DNA of 64,000 nucleotides, taken from assembly GCA_023665575.1 (NCBI GenBank), contig JAMPDQ010000003.1:1-64000 (forward strand), read 5' to 3'. The notes beneath the pieces are model-generated. The model saw only the letters and a program-made list of their open reading frames with translations, was not told the origin of the DNA and did no database searches. The stretch is from Candidatus Amulumruptor caecigallinarius (GTDB lineage Bacteria; Bacteroidota; Bacteroidia; Bacteroidales; Muribaculaceae). This document shows positions 34,547-45,274 of the stretch, piece by piece; the first letter of the stretch is position 1, and every line of letters starts with the position of its first letter. The position numbers and the translations under genes are program-made.

Positions 34547-35587
34547 TCATCTACTCCTCAACTCCTCCACCCGAACCTGCATGGTGCTGCAATGCAACGA
34601 CCCATGCTGTTTTATCAGGGTGCGGCAATCCACCGGCACCACTTCACGCGTGGGGAATGCAATCTTCACAATCCGGCATGCAAGCATGTCGTTGTCGGGC
34701 TGGTTATATGTGGGCATATAGATATGTGTTCTCGTCACAAGATAGTTGGCATAAGTGGCCGGAAGCCGATTTCCCTCGTCATCGCAAATTGGGTCGGGAA
34801 ATGGAAGTTCCACAAGATTGAAGGGGTCGCCATATTTGTTGCGCATCAGTGTGAGTTGCGCTCGCATTTTCAGTAAATCCTCAAAATGGTCGTCGTCTGC
34901 GTTGCGGCATCCGGTGAAGAATATAATGTTTTCGGGTGCCAGGCGACACAAGGTGTCTATGTGAGAATCGGTGTCATCCCCCCTTAATGATCCATAATCG
35001 AGCCATAGAATGTGGTCCGCCCCAAGTTCCCGCTCCAGCTCTTCCGCTATTTCCCGTTTGGAAAAGCTTCCGTTGCGGTTTGGAGAAAGCAGGCAGCGGG
35101 TGGTGGTGAGGAGTGTTCCCTCTCCATCGGTTTCTATTGAGCCGCCTTCGAGAATAAAGGAGCGGCGGTTGCGCAAGGCATCTTCCGGAAACACTTCCGC
35201 TTCTGCAAGCCGGAGATTCACCAAATTGTCTTTATCTGCCGCAAATTTCAGTCCCCAACCATTAAACCCGAAATCAATCAGACGGTTGCGGTCGTGGCGT
35301 TTCACGGAAATAGGTCCGTAATCGCGAATCCAGGTATCATTGAAGGGAAGCTCCACAAAGCGTACACGCTCCCACGATTCGTTGGAAAAAAGTTTTTCAG
35401 CCTCAACGCGGTTGGCCACAAGCAGAATGCAACGCTCGCCATGTGAGTCAAGTGCACTTATCAATCGTCTGTATTGCTCGATTGCTTCCGGCAGTATATA
35501 ATTCCAATCAGTAGCAGAATGGGGGAGTGCCAGCAGAATATAGTCGGCGCTCTCCCATTCAGCATAAAAAGTCACATCATTTCTCAT
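34547..35587 (-). CDS. aguA: Agmatine deiminase
   Basis: It converts agmatine to N-carbamoylputrescine and ammonia. The 346 residues carry the guanidino-group-modifying fold: YAEWESADYILLALPHSATDW at the N-terminus, WIRDYGP, ILEGGSIETDGEGTLL with substrate residues, DTDSHIDTL with a catalytic His/Asp, and the catalytic Cys in HGSLHCSTMQ. The start at 35587 (MRNDVTFYAEW) was chosen over an upstream in-frame ATG, as the extra 24 residues (MRLCRRNCRNN) are not family-like. A TATATTTG box lies 7 bp upstream, so the transcript may have almost no leader. Confidence 0.94.
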   Translation of the reverse strand: MRNDVTFYAEWESADYILLALPHSATDWNYILPEAIEQYRRLISALDSHGERCILLVANRVEAEKLFSNESWERVRFVELPFNDTWIRDYGPISVKRHDRNRLIDFGFNGWGLKFAADKDNLVNLRLAEAEVFPEDALRNRRSFILEGGSIETDGEGTLLTTTRCLLSPNRNGSFSKREIAEELERELGADHILWLDYGSLRGDDTDSHIDTLCRLAPENIIFFTGCRNADDDHFEDLLKMRAQLTLMRNKYGDPFNLVELPFPDPICDDEGNRLPATYANYLVTRTHIYMPTYNQPDNDMLACRIVKIAFPTREVVPVDCRTLIKQHGSLHCSTMQVRVEELRSR

Positions 35588-35593
35588 AAGAAA

Positions 35594-35601
35594 CAAATAT
35601 A
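35594..35601 (-). promoter_or_regulatory. aguAB -7 box
   Basis: TATATTTG on the minus strand lies only 7 bp before the aguA ATG. This predicts a very short or absent 5' leader. Confidence 0.4.
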
Positions 35602-35638
35602 GTGAATTTTTTTGAAACTTCTCTATATTGTTTCTGCA

Positions 35639-35658
35639 GTTGCGTCTGCACAGACGCA
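35639..35658. terminator. Short hairpin after sod
   Basis: The perfect 9-bp palindrome TTGCGTCTG/CAGACGCAA with a 2-nt centre lies 8 bp past the sod stop. There is no T-run. Confidence 0.45.
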
Positions 35659-35665
35659 AAAGATG

Positions 35666-36256
35666 TTATGAAAAGAGATTTTCATAACGCATATCCACAA
35701 CGTCCCAATCCACAATATCCCAGAGGCGTTTTAGATAGTCGGCGCGCAGATTCTGATAATCAAGATAGTAGGCATGTTCCCACACATCAAATGTGAGAAG
35801 CGGTCGCAAACCTTCCGTCATCGGATTCTCCGCGTTTTTTCCTTGTGTGATGTAAAGCTGCCCTTTGTCGTCACAAGAGAGCCATGCCCAACCGGAGCCG
35901 AAGATGGTGGCACCGGCCTCTTCGAATTTCTTTTTGAATTCATCGAAGCTGCCAAACTGCTCGTCAATCTTCTCGCGCAATTTGCCCGAAGGCTCCTTCA
36001 GACCGTCGCGGGAGAACTGGAAGAAATAGAAGATATGATTCCAGGCTTGTGAAGCATTATTAAAGAGCGGGCCGCTGCTCTTACGGATAATTTCTTCAAG
36101 CGGCATGTCGGCATATTCAGTGTTTTCAATAAGACGGTTGAGATTGTCAATATAGGCTTTCTCATGCTTACCATAGTGATATTCAATTGTAGTTCTCGAG
36201 ATAACCGGCTCAAGGGCGGTAGGGTCGTAAGGAAGACCCGGCTGTACGAATTTCAT
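35666..36256 (-). CDS. sodB: Iron/manganese superoxide dismutase
   Basis: It dismutates superoxide to peroxide and oxygen in the cytoplasm, protecting an anaerobe during oxygen exposure. The 196 residues have the alpha-hairpin with metal ligands in EYHYGKHEKAYIDNLN and SQAWNHIFYF. GSGWAWLSCD follows, and the last two ligands are in TFDVWEHAYYLDYQNLRADYL. Fe versus Mn use cannot be decided by eye; many Bacteroides enzymes are cambialistic. Confidence 0.95.
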   Translation of the reverse strand: MKFVQPGLPYDPTALEPVISRTTIEYHYGKHEKAYIDNLNRLIENTEYADMPLEEIIRKSSGPLFNNASQAWNHIFYFFQFSRDGLKEPSGKLREKIDEQFGSFDEFKKKFEEAGATIFGSGWAWLSCDDKGQLYITQGKNAENPMTEGLRPLLTFDVWEHAYYLDYQNLRADYLKRLWDIVDWDVVDMRYENLFS

Positions 36257-36346
36257 AATATTTTGAATTTAACAATTCTTATCATGATTCAGCAGGTTTG
36301 CAACTTGTGAAACCTGTGAACCCGTGATTTATATCTTGCAATAAAA

Positions 36347-36376
36347 AAAGGATACAGCCTTTCGGCTATATCCCTT
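36347..36376 (-). terminator. Thiamine operon terminator
   Basis: AAGGATA-AGCC pairs with GGCT-TATCC around TTTC. On the minus strand it is followed by TTTTTTTAT. It lies about 105 bp after thiH. Confidence 0.75.
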
Positions 36377-36415
36377 TAACAATCTAATGTGAGTTAATGT
36401 TTACTAATCGAAACC

Positions 36416-36462
36416 TTAGGCTCCATTCCCCTACTTATACATTTTTTGGGGAATGGAGTCTA
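36416..36462. repeat. Inverted-repeat element, CTCCATTCCCC subtype, after thiH
   Basis: TTAGGCTCCATTCCCCTA faces TTGGGGAATGGAGTCTAA with a 12-bp interior. A further degenerate copy of the motif (TTAAGCCATTCCTCAGAAA on the minus strand) begins in the thiH stop codon at 36482-36484. Confidence 0.75.
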
Positions 36463-36481
36463 ACAATTTCTGAGGAATGGC

Positions 36482-37690
36482 TTAATCAAAAATCGCATCC
36501 CAGTCTTTCCACACCGGCTCGTAGCCGTTAGCGCGTATGGCTTTTGCCACCTCCTGCGGTGAACGCTCATCGCTGACCCGGAATTGTTCAAGCGATTCGG
36601 GAGCTGTGGCATACCCTCCCGGATCGGTTTTGCTGCCGGCACTCATCGATGTCACTCCGAGTTTCATGATGTTGTCACGATATTCACTTGCTTCGCGCGT
36701 GGAGTAGGAGATGTCTACATCATGGTCGAATATGCGGAAAGCGAATGTGAGCTGCGCCAACTGTCGGTCGCTGATCACCGTTTTGGGCTGATAGCCACTC
36801 TCCGACGGCCGCATTCTGGGGAAATTCACCGAATAGCGCGAGCGCCAGTATTTCTTCTGCAGATAACGCAGATGGCGGGCCATCATCACCGTGTCGGCTC
36901 TCCAGTCTTCCAGACCGAGCAACACACCGAGTCCTATCTTGTGCACACCGGCTTCCCCCATGCGGTCATAGCCGTTGAGGCGCCATGCATAATGCGACTT
37001 CATGCCGCGTGGATGATATGTTTTGTAAGCTTCCCGATGGTAGGTTTCCTGAAAGCACACCACTCCGTTGAGTCCGCTGTGTGTGAGCCGTTCATATTCA
37101 GATGAGCGAAGCGGCTGGATCTCAAGTGTGAGATTGTGGAAATATGGACGGCACGTGTGAAGCACCCGCTCCATATATTCCACACCACACAGGGCGGGAT
37201 ATTCACCCGACACAACGAGAAGATTCTCAAAAGGTGCAAGCCTTTTGATTGCCTTACATTCTTCTTCAATCTGCTCCATTGTAAGGGTGGTGCGTGCAAA
37301 GGGGTTGTCGTGATTGAAGCCGCAATACACACACTTGTTCGTGCATGCATTCGACACATACATCGGTATATACATCGATATGGTGTTGCCAAATCGTTCG
37401 AGGGTGAATCGGCGGCTGAGTGCGGCCATTTCCTCAAGATATGGGGAAGCGGCTTCTGAAATCAATATGGCGAACTCCTCCGGAGTGAGCGGCTTCACAT
37501 TGCGTTCGGCCTTGGCCAGCACGCGGCGCACATCGGCATCGGTGGCCTCAGCCACAATCCGCAGTGTCTCATCCCAATCATACCGGTCGATGATATCGGC
37601 AAAGCCATGTCCGAATATAGCCGTCGGATCGGGATCGGATTTTTTCGGAGTAATTCTGTTGTCAGTGACTTTATTAATGTTTGCCATCAC
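36482..37690 (-). CDS. thiH: 2-iminoacetate synthase (tyrosine lyase)
   Basis: This radical-SAM enzyme cleaves tyrosine to dehydroglycine for the thiazole half of thiamine, used where oxygen-dependent ThiO is not. The cluster motif is CTNKCVYCGFNHDN (CxxxCxxC) near residue 116. FENLLVVSGEYP and the C-terminal MSAGSKTDPGGY match ThiH. The 402-aa length is slightly longer than E. coli at the N-terminus. It is the last gene of the thi operon, 40 bp after thiC. A solo dispersed-repeat end lies in that spacer. Confidence 0.96.
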   Translation of the reverse strand: MMANINKVTDNRITPKKSDPDPTAIFGHGFADIIDRYDWDETLRIVAEATDADVRRVLAKAERNVKPLTPEEFAILISEAASPYLEEMAALSRRFTLERFGNTISMYIPMYVSNACTNKCVYCGFNHDNPFARTTLTMEQIEEECKAIKRLAPFENLLVVSGEYPALCGVEYMERVLHTCRPYFHNLTLEIQPLRSSEYERLTHSGLNGVVCFQETYHREAYKTYHPRGMKSHYAWRLNGYDRMGEAGVHKIGLGVLLGLEDWRADTVMMARHLRYLQKKYWRSRYSVNFPRMRPSESGYQPKTVISDRQLAQLTFAFRIFDHDVDISYSTREASEYRDNIMKLGVTSMSAGSKTDPGGYATAPESLEQFRVSDERSPQEVAKAIRANGYEPVWKDWDAIFD

Positions 37691-37693
37691 TTT

Positions 37694-37714
37694 TTAGAGA
37701 CTGTTTCATGAAAA
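37694..37714. repeat. Solo dispersed-repeat end between thiC and thiH
   Basis: TTTAGAGACTGTTTCATGAAA lies 3 bp upstream of the thiH start codon, inside an operon. That argues against every copy being a terminator. Confidence 0.55.
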
Positions 37715-37730
37715 TCATAATTCCTAACGC

Positions 37731-40299
<2,569 letters not shown>

Positions 40300-40305
40300 A
40301 TATTC

Positions 40306-40932
40306 TTATTTCATAAATGGTTGCAATTTGTTGAGGAATTCGCGTGTGGCTTTTTCAATATTAGCAGCCGATGCAATGGCTCCGCTCACAGCAATCCCGT
40401 TGACGCCTGCTTCCATCAGCGGCACAACATCATCCGAGCCGATTCCTCCCACAGCCACATGGGCTATGTTGATTTCAAGTTGGTCCATCTCCTTGCATAA
40501 GGAGCGTATCCCTTCAAGGCCGAGCACCGGCGCAAGATTCCTTTTGGTGTGAGTCATGGCGTAGGGTCCCATGCCGATATAATCCACATCGAGACTTCTC
40601 ACCGCCTTGATGTCTTCAATAGTGTTGGCTGTGACGCCAATCACAGCCGCCGGACCCATAAGCATGCGGGCTTTTGAGGGCAGCATGTCGGTTTTCCCAA
40701 GGTGAACCCCGCCCACATCAAGGGTTTTGGCGAGCTCCACACGGTCGTTCAAAATCAGAAATGTCTCAGTTTCAAGGCAGAGAGGCTTGATTTCCTCAAC
40801 CACCTTTTTAATTTCATCATCAGAAGCATCCTTCATGCGAATCTGCACCCATCGGCATCCGCCTGCAATTACTCCCTTTATCTGTTCTGCCGGAGAAACG
40901 GCAACATCCGTATTTGTGATAAATTGCAGCAT
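40306..40932 (-). CDS. thiE: Thiamine phosphate synthase
   Basis: It joins HMP-pyrophosphate and thiazole phosphate to give thiamine phosphate. The active-site features are intact: WVQIRMKDA, ILNDRVELA, GVHLGKTDMLP, GVTANT, YIGMGPYAMTHTKRN (phosphate and pyrophosphate binding) and VAVGGIG. Of the two ThiE-like genes in this operon, this 208-aa one is the better candidate for the real synthase. Confidence 0.95.
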   Translation of the reverse strand: MLQFITNTDVAVSPAEQIKGVIAGGCRWVQIRMKDASDDEIKKVVEEIKPLCLETETFLILNDRVELAKTLDVGGVHLGKTDMLPSKARMLMGPAAVIGVTANTIEDIKAVRSLDVDYIGMGPYAMTHTKRNLAPVLGLEGIRSLCKEMDQLEINIAHVAVGGIGSDDVVPLMEAGVNGIAVSGAIASAANIEKATREFLNKLQPFMK

Positions 40933-40962
40933 AACATTCTAAATTAATAAAATCGAACTCCC

Positions 40963-40990
40963 AATTACCAATCACCAATCACCAATCACC
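40963..40990. repeat. 7-bp tandem repeat over the tenI stop codon
   Basis: Four units of AATCACC (the first degenerate) run across the TGA stop of the TenI-like gene into the spacer before thiE. Confidence 0.7.
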
Positions 40991-41513
40991 AAACATGCCC
41001 CATCATCGCGGCTCCCCGGAATCCTCTCTCTCTCAGCTCCGGGAATTTGTCGGGGGTGACACCGCCGAGTGCAACCACTCTTTTCTGCCGCAAGAGTGCG
41101 GCCGGCAATTCTCCGGCAAAGGCCGATTTATATCCCGGCTTTGAAATTGAGTCGTAAACCGGCGATAAAAACACATATTCCATACCTTCACTCTCTTCCA
41201 CCTCCTTAAGAGTGTGACAGCTTCGGGTGAGAGAGAGAGCGGAAGCCGGAGCTTCCGGACAGCGCGAATTGAGATGAGCTCCTGCGAGTGTCATTTCGTT
41301 CAGCAGCTCAAAATGGTCGTGCAGCCGAAGCCGCCTGCGAAGGTGATAGGGAATATCTTCTATAAGATTTCTAACATCCATGAGTGTCCGGTTCGGCTTG
41401 CGGATGTGCACAAAATCCACGCCTGTGTTTAGCAAATCGACGATTTTGGCCGCTTCTCCGGGCACCGACACGGGAGATGTTATCACAATTATATGGAAGT
41501 CGCTATCCATCAT
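40986..41513 (-). CDS. tenI: ThiE/TenI-family thiazole tautomerase-like protein
   Basis: It is a second ThiE-like TIM barrel of 175 aa, shorter than ThiE. It keeps VDFVHIRKPNRT, LRLHDHFEL, GAHLNSR and VVALGGVTPDK but lacks the NDR and T-x-TK phosphate loop of a working synthase; SPVYDSISKPGYKS takes that place. This matches TenI, which aromatises the thiazole tautomer. It overlaps thiS by 4 bp and precedes thiE. A moonlighting synthase role cannot be excluded. Confidence 0.8.
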   Translation of the reverse strand: MMDSDFHIIVITSPVSVPGEAAKIVDLLNTGVDFVHIRKPNRTLMDVRNLIEDIPYHLRRRLRLHDHFELLNEMTLAGAHLNSRCPEAPASALSLTRSCHTLKEVEESEGMEYVFLSPVYDSISKPGYKSAFAGELPAALLRQKRVVALGGVTPDKFPELRERGFRGAAMMGHVW

Positions 41514-41713
41514 CCTCCGAATGCCCCGGTGATAACCACTATAGAGTCAAGTTCCGACAATTCGCGAACATTCCATTGTGAGCGGGGCACAATGCGGTTG
41601 TTTTGCGCAACGGCTGTGCCCGATGTCTTTACACCTTTATATTCGAGCAAACCCGACAAAGTTGTGATATCATCGGGCAAATTAATCTGCTCATCATTAA
41701 ATGTGATTCTCAT
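41510..41713 (-). CDS. thiS: Sulfur carrier protein ThiS
   Basis: This ubiquitin-fold carrier is adenylated and thiocarboxylated at its C-terminal Gly-Gly (ITGAFGG) and donates sulfur to ThiG. The 67 residues are the family's size. Internal landmarks are LPDDITTLSGLLEYKG and NNRIVPRSQWN. It is the first gene of the thi operon. No thiF lies in the operon; the ThiF-like protein at 5.6-6.3 kb is a candidate E1. Confidence 0.95.
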   Translation of the reverse strand: MRITFNDEQINLPDDITTLSGLLEYKGVKTSGTAVAQNNRIVPRSQWNVRELSELDSIVVITGAFGG

Positions 41714-41735
41714 GTTAACGTCATAATTACGCTAT

Positions 41736-41767
41736 CAAATTTAGTGAGATTTCTGCAATTATCCAAA
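41736..41767 (-). promoter_or_regulatory. Thiamine operon promoter
   Basis: TTTG (41764-41767), 20 bp, TAAATTTG (41736-41743) on the minus strand. The leader to thiS would be only about 15-20 nt, too short for a TPP riboswitch. No THI-box sequence is seen in the whole gap. Confidence 0.65.
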
Positions 41768-41777
41768 AGATTCTGAT

Positions 41778-41785
41778 TATCTTTG
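41778..41785 (+). promoter_or_regulatory. -7 box for the gene at 41861
   Basis: TATCTTTG reads rightward, 75 bp before the ATG. The 8-bp repeat array lies between, inside the predicted leader. Confidence 0.45.
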
Positions 41786-41806
41786 CACATCATTAGCCAA
41801 GAGTTG

Positions 41807-41859
41807 ACTCATCAACTCATCAACTCATCAACTCATCAACTCATCAACTCATCAACTCA
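41807..41859. repeat. 8-bp tandem repeat array before the gene at 41861
   Basis: About six and a half perfect units of ACTCATCA end one base before the ATG. The unit is the same, in transcript sense, as in the thiG-thiC spacer. If translated, the array encodes HQLINSST repeats from an upstream ATG, but a clean signal peptide begins only at 41861. Confidence 0.85.
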
Positions 41860-41860
41860 A

Positions 41861-42328
41861 ATGAAACTCATAATGTTGTTTGCAGCTTTGACTGCAATGT
41901 CGATTCCCGGTTTTGCAAAACTTGAATTAAAATCCGTAGAAGTGGGAGATGCCACTAATATGATGCTGATAGATGAAGATGCCGGCAACAGTGTGGACCT
42001 CTCGAAGGCTGTCATTTTCAACAACGGCAAGGAATATTATGCCACCGGAGTGAAATGCGGCCTAAAAGACGGCACTGCTACTTATGAAGTAAAATTCAAG
42101 AAATTCAATGGTTTTAAAGATGCGAGAGTGGTGCTGACTGTGAATGGCGAAGAGCTTGAAGCTCTCATCCCTGACAACAATCCCGACGCTGCAGCCGAGA
42201 CAAAGACTGTAGAGAAAACCGACAGCGAGCCGAAGGATGGCAAGGTTTATCTCTTCACTCCCACAGACAACGATATAACCAAACACACGGAAAGAAACAC
42301 CGGCACAGAAAATGCCAACAGTAAATAG
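41861..42328 (+). CDS. Small secreted protein of unknown function
   Basis: I do not recognise a family. The 155 residues open with a signal peptide (MKLIMLFAALTAMSIPGFA). A compact beta-rich region follows to about residue 110 (VILTVNGEELEALIPDN-like), then a low-complexity Thr/Lys/Glu tail. The start was chosen at the signal peptide, because the codons upstream are an 8-bp tandem repeat. The 3' end overlaps the next gene by 17 bp. Repeat copy number so close to the ATG could tune its expression. Confidence 0.65.
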   Translation: MKLIMLFAALTAMSIPGFAKLELKSVEVGDATNMMLIDEDAGNSVDLSKAVIFNNGKEYYATGVKCGLKDGTATYEVKFKKFNGFKDARVVLTVNGEELEALIPDNNPDAAAETKTVEKTDSEPKDGKVYLFTPTDNDITKHTERNTGTENANSK

Positions 42329-43118
42329 ACTGAACTCTCTAAGCAGTCCGCTTTTATCGCCATATGTGCAACTCACAGACCGTCAGCTCCGCGTGGGTCA
42401 CGGCCTTGAGTCGCCGCTTATTGTGGTGGAGAGTCCGAAAGTGATTAAAGTGGCACTTCAGCAAGGGCTTAAGCCGGTGTCGCTGCTTTGCGAAGAGCGC
42501 CACATAAAGGGAGATGCCGCGGAGGTAATAGCCATGTGCGATGACGACATGCCCGTGCTGACCGCACCCCGAGAAATGCTCGAATCGCTTACCGGCTATA
42601 AGCTGACAAGGGGAGTGCTCTGCGCAATGCAACGCCCCGAACTGCCGGATTTGAAAGAAATTGTTGAAGGCAAGCGACGCGTATGCGTGATTGACGGCGT
42701 GTGCGACACAACCAACATCGGTGCGATTTTTCGATGTGCCGCCGCGCTTGGTATTGATGCGGTGTTGCTCACAGACAGTGCATGCGACCCTTTCAACCGC
42801 AGATCCATCCGGGTGTCAATGGGTTCGGTGTTTCTCGTGCCATGGACCCGTATCGCGTCGTTGAACAATTTGCGCAGTTTCGGTTTTAAAACAGTAGCGA
42901 TGGCTTTGCGCCACAACAGCATTGACATATCCGACCCGCTGCTTAAGAATGCTCCCGCTCTCGCCCTCGTGCTTGGCACAGAGGGAGACGGACTTTCAGA
43001 CGGCACAATATCTTCGGCCGATTATGTAGTCAAAATACCCATGCATCATAATGTGGACTCACTCAATGTTGCAGCCGCATCAGCAATCGCATTTTGGGAA
43101 TTCACAAAAATAAATTAA
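42312..43118 (+). CDS. TrmH/SpoU-family RNA 2'-O-methyltransferase
   Basis: This SPOUT-knot methyltransferase of 268 aa acts on rRNA or tRNA ribose. An N-terminal substrate-binding region precedes motif 1 DTTNIGAIFRCAAALG, motif 2 LVLGTEGDGLS and motif 3 IPMHHNVDSLNVAAASAI, with the SAM-binding knot. The exact target nucleotide is not readable. It overlaps the small secreted protein gene by 17 bp, and the DUF3108 gene follows within 10 bp. Confidence 0.92.
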   Translation: MPTVNRLNSLSSPLLSPYVQLTDRQLRVGHGLESPLIVVESPKVIKVALQQGLKPVSLLCEERHIKGDAAEVIAMCDDDMPVLTAPREMLESLTGYKLTRGVLCAMQRPELPDLKEIVEGKRRVCVIDGVCDTTNIGAIFRCAAALGIDAVLLTDSACDPFNRRSIRVSMGSVFLVPWTRIASLNNLRSFGFKTVAMALRHNSIDISDPLLKNAPALALVLGTEGDGLSDGTISSADYVVKIPMHHNVDSLNVAAASAIAFWEFTKIN

Positions 43119-43128
43119 TTTGACACTT

Positions 43129-43899
43129 ATGTCTGTAACTGCTCATATAGTTCGCCTGCTGTTTGCAATCACGCTGCTTTTCACAACTCTACCCGTCAGT
43201 GGGGCCACAGCGTTTAAAAACGAAACACTCCATTATGTAATATCCTATAAATGGGGTCTGATTCATAAGGATGCGGGTGAGGCCACGCTATCTCTTAGGC
43301 AGTCGGGAAATAACTATAATGTGATGCTGGCTGCACGCACAAAGCCATGGGCCGATAAAGTGTATATGGTGCGCGACACACTCCTCTCCACAATCCGAAT
43401 GAACGCCCTTGTGCCACTGAAATATGAAAAAATCACCCGCGAAAAGGGGAAGTATGGCCGCGATGTTATCACATACAGCAAATCGGGAAACACCACCACC
43501 GGCTATTGCAAGCGTTACAAAGAAAAAAATGGAAAGGTGTCTGAAAGCAGCCGCAATTTGTCGGCAACCGGGCCGGTATATGATATGCTGTCAGTGTTTT
43601 ATTACCTGCGCCAACTCGATTATGACCGACTCTCAAAAAACAAGGCTTACCAGGCCACCGTCTTTTCAGGCAGCAAGAAGGAAACAGTCACCATAAGGAG
43701 TCTTGGCATTGAAAAAATAAAGTTGAGAAATAAAACCACACACCGGGCCTATCATGTGAAATTCAATTTCACTCAGGAGGGGGGAAAGAAATCGAGCGAC
43801 GACATTGATGTGTGGATCTCTACTGATTCCTCCCATGTGCCTTTATATCTCACTGCCGGACTCCCGATTGGCCAGGTGAGAGCTTATCTTATTCCGTAA
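43129..43899 (+). CDS. DUF3108-domain exported protein
   Basis: The 256-residue protein has a signal peptide (LFAITLLFTTLPVSGATA) and a beta-strand-rich body (FKNETLHYVISYKWGLIHKDAGEATLSL, VYDMLSVFYYLRQLDY, DIDVWISTDSSHVPLYL) that match DUF3108. These are periplasmic proteins of unknown job. The ATG at 43129 was preferred to a TTG three codons earlier. It is the last gene of this rightward group. Confidence 0.85.
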   Translation: MSVTAHIVRLLFAITLLFTTLPVSGATAFKNETLHYVISYKWGLIHKDAGEATLSLRQSGNNYNVMLAARTKPWADKVYMVRDTLLSTIRMNALVPLKYEKITREKGKYGRDVITYSKSGNTTTGYCKRYKEKNGKVSESSRNLSATGPVYDMLSVFYYLRQLDYDRLSKNKAYQATVFSGSKKETVTIRSLGIEKIKLRNKTTHRAYHVKFNFTQEGGKKSSDDIDVWISTDSSHVPLYLTAGLPIGQVRAYLIP

Positions 43900-43922
43900 A
43901 AGCCATACCGAGATACCCTGAA

Positions 43923-44720
43923 TCACAGCAGCTTGAACGGGTCGGCATCTCCCCAGGCCGGGAATTTGGCTCTGAACATATCCAGCCGCTCGCGGCTAAG
44001 CGTGCCATAAACCAGCGTGCTGTCTTCAAGTCGCACTGAAACATCCTTCCCCTTGAAATCAAGCACAAAGGAGCTTCCGTCATATTCATAGCCGCCGGTG
44101 TCTGTTCCGCAGCAGTTTACAGCGCATACGTATGCCTCATTTTCGATGGCTCGCGCCGGCAATAATTTGTTCCATGCGTCCACACGCACTGCGGGCCAGT
44201 TTGCTACTGCAATAAGAGCGTCATACTCATTATTGACATTCCGACACCACACCGGAAAGCGAACGTCATAGCACACCACCATTGCAAGATTCCATCCACG
44301 ATATCTTACGGCCATTCTGTCATATCCGCGCGAGAACACCTTTCCCTCCCCGGCCATAGTGAATAGATGTCGCTTGTCTTCAAACATTTCATCGCCCGAT
44401 GGCTCAATGAAAAATGCTCGGTTATATAGCGACCCTCCGGAATCAGCCACATAGCTGCCGCATATTGCAAAGTGATATTTTGCGGCCATTTCCTTGACAA
44501 AATCAATTGTGTGTCCGGTGTTGCGTTCTGCCATTTCTCTTACAGTCTCTTTGTCGAGTCCGGCCGGAAAACCGGTTGAGAAGGTCTCGGGGAGTATCAC
44601 AAGGTCAGTTTGAGGATGCACCTGTGCAAGCATTTCCTCAACCGATTTTAGATTCTGATCCTTGTCGCCCCATTTGATATGGAGCGGAAGCAGGCATATG
44701 TGTAGGTCGTTTGATGTCAT
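43923..44720 (-). CDS. Nitrilase-superfamily amidase (omega-amidase/YafV-like)
   Basis: This is a carbon-nitrogen hydrolase, probably deamidating alpha-keto acid amides in metabolite repair. The triad is visible as PETFSTGFP (Glu), FEDKRHLF (Lys) and VCYDVRFPVW (Cys). The 265 residues from MTSNDLHICL fit the family. The 14 upstream codons overlap the acyltransferase gene and were rejected. ATGA overlap with plsC suggests co-translation. It is distinct from aguB. Confidence 0.88.
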   Translation of the reverse strand: MTSNDLHICLLPLHIKWGDKDQNLKSVEEMLAQVHPQTDLVILPETFSTGFPAGLDKETVREMAERNTGHTIDFVKEMAAKYHFAICGSYVADSGGSLYNRAFFIEPSGDEMFEDKRHLFTMAGEGKVFSRGYDRMAVRYRGWNLAMVVCYDVRFPVWCRNVNNEYDALIAVANWPAVRVDAWNKLLPARAIENEAYVCAVNCCGTDTGGYEYDGSSFVLDFKGKDVSVRLEDSTLVYGTLSRERLDMFRAKFPAWGDADPFKLL

Positions 44721-45265
44721 GATGTTAGGAATTTTTCCGGATAGCGAGCCATGGGGCCGCAATCCTTGTAATAATTTTTTACATATTGCATGTCGCTTTG
44801 CAAATCACCTGTGGGGGTGAATTCATCGCTTATAATCACGCGCTTGCCGGAATAATCAATAATGCCCAGCTGAATCGGCACACCCGCACCGACAGCTATG
44901 CGCAGGAAGCCGGTGCGCCACTCGGTGCGCGCACTGCGTGTGCCTTCGGGAGTGACCGCAAGGTTCATATATCTGCTTTCGCGCATCTCCTTGATTATCC
45001 GCTCTGTGAGGGTGCCTCCCGAACCTTTTGCCGGCACGGGGATGCCGCCCAGCGACTTAAGTAAATATTTCAATGGGAAGAAAAACCAGAATTCCTTCAT
45101 CAGAAAATTGGCTTTTCTTCCCAATGATTTGTATGCAATCATTCCGAGAATGAAATCAAGATTGGATGTGTGGGGAGCAACGCATATCACACATTTGTCG
45201 CGCCTTGGCGCGGTAATCTCCACTTTCCAATCCATGGCTTTCAGAAGCCGTCCCCAAATATTCAT
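44717..45265 (-). CDS. plsC: 1-acyl-glycerol-3-phosphate acyltransferase-like protein
   Basis: This membrane-associated acyltransferase has the HX4D motif in PHTSNLDFILG and EGTR in TPEGTRSA, both essential in PlsC. It also has KSLGGIPVPAKG and a hydrophobic WFFFPLKYLLK anchor. The 182 aa is short, as in the small Bacteroidetes acyltransferases whose acceptor may be a lysophospholipid or an ornithine/glycine lipid. It overlaps the amidase gene by 4 bp. Confidence 0.88.
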   Translation of the reverse strand: MNIWGRLLKAMDWKVEITAPRRDKCVICVAPHTSNLDFILGMIAYKSLGRKANFLMKEFWFFFPLKYLLKSLGGIPVPAKGSGGTLTERIIKEMRESRYMNLAVTPEGTRSARTEWRTGFLRIAVGAGVPIQLGIIDYSGKRVIISDEFTPTGDLQSDMQYVKNYYKDCGPMARYPEKFLTS

Positions 45266-45274
45266 CTCAGATTT

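Noticed and set aside
41783..41860. Upstream start extending the secreted protein with HQLINSST repeats
   Set aside because: The extension is encoded by the 8-bp array and would place a signal peptide internally.
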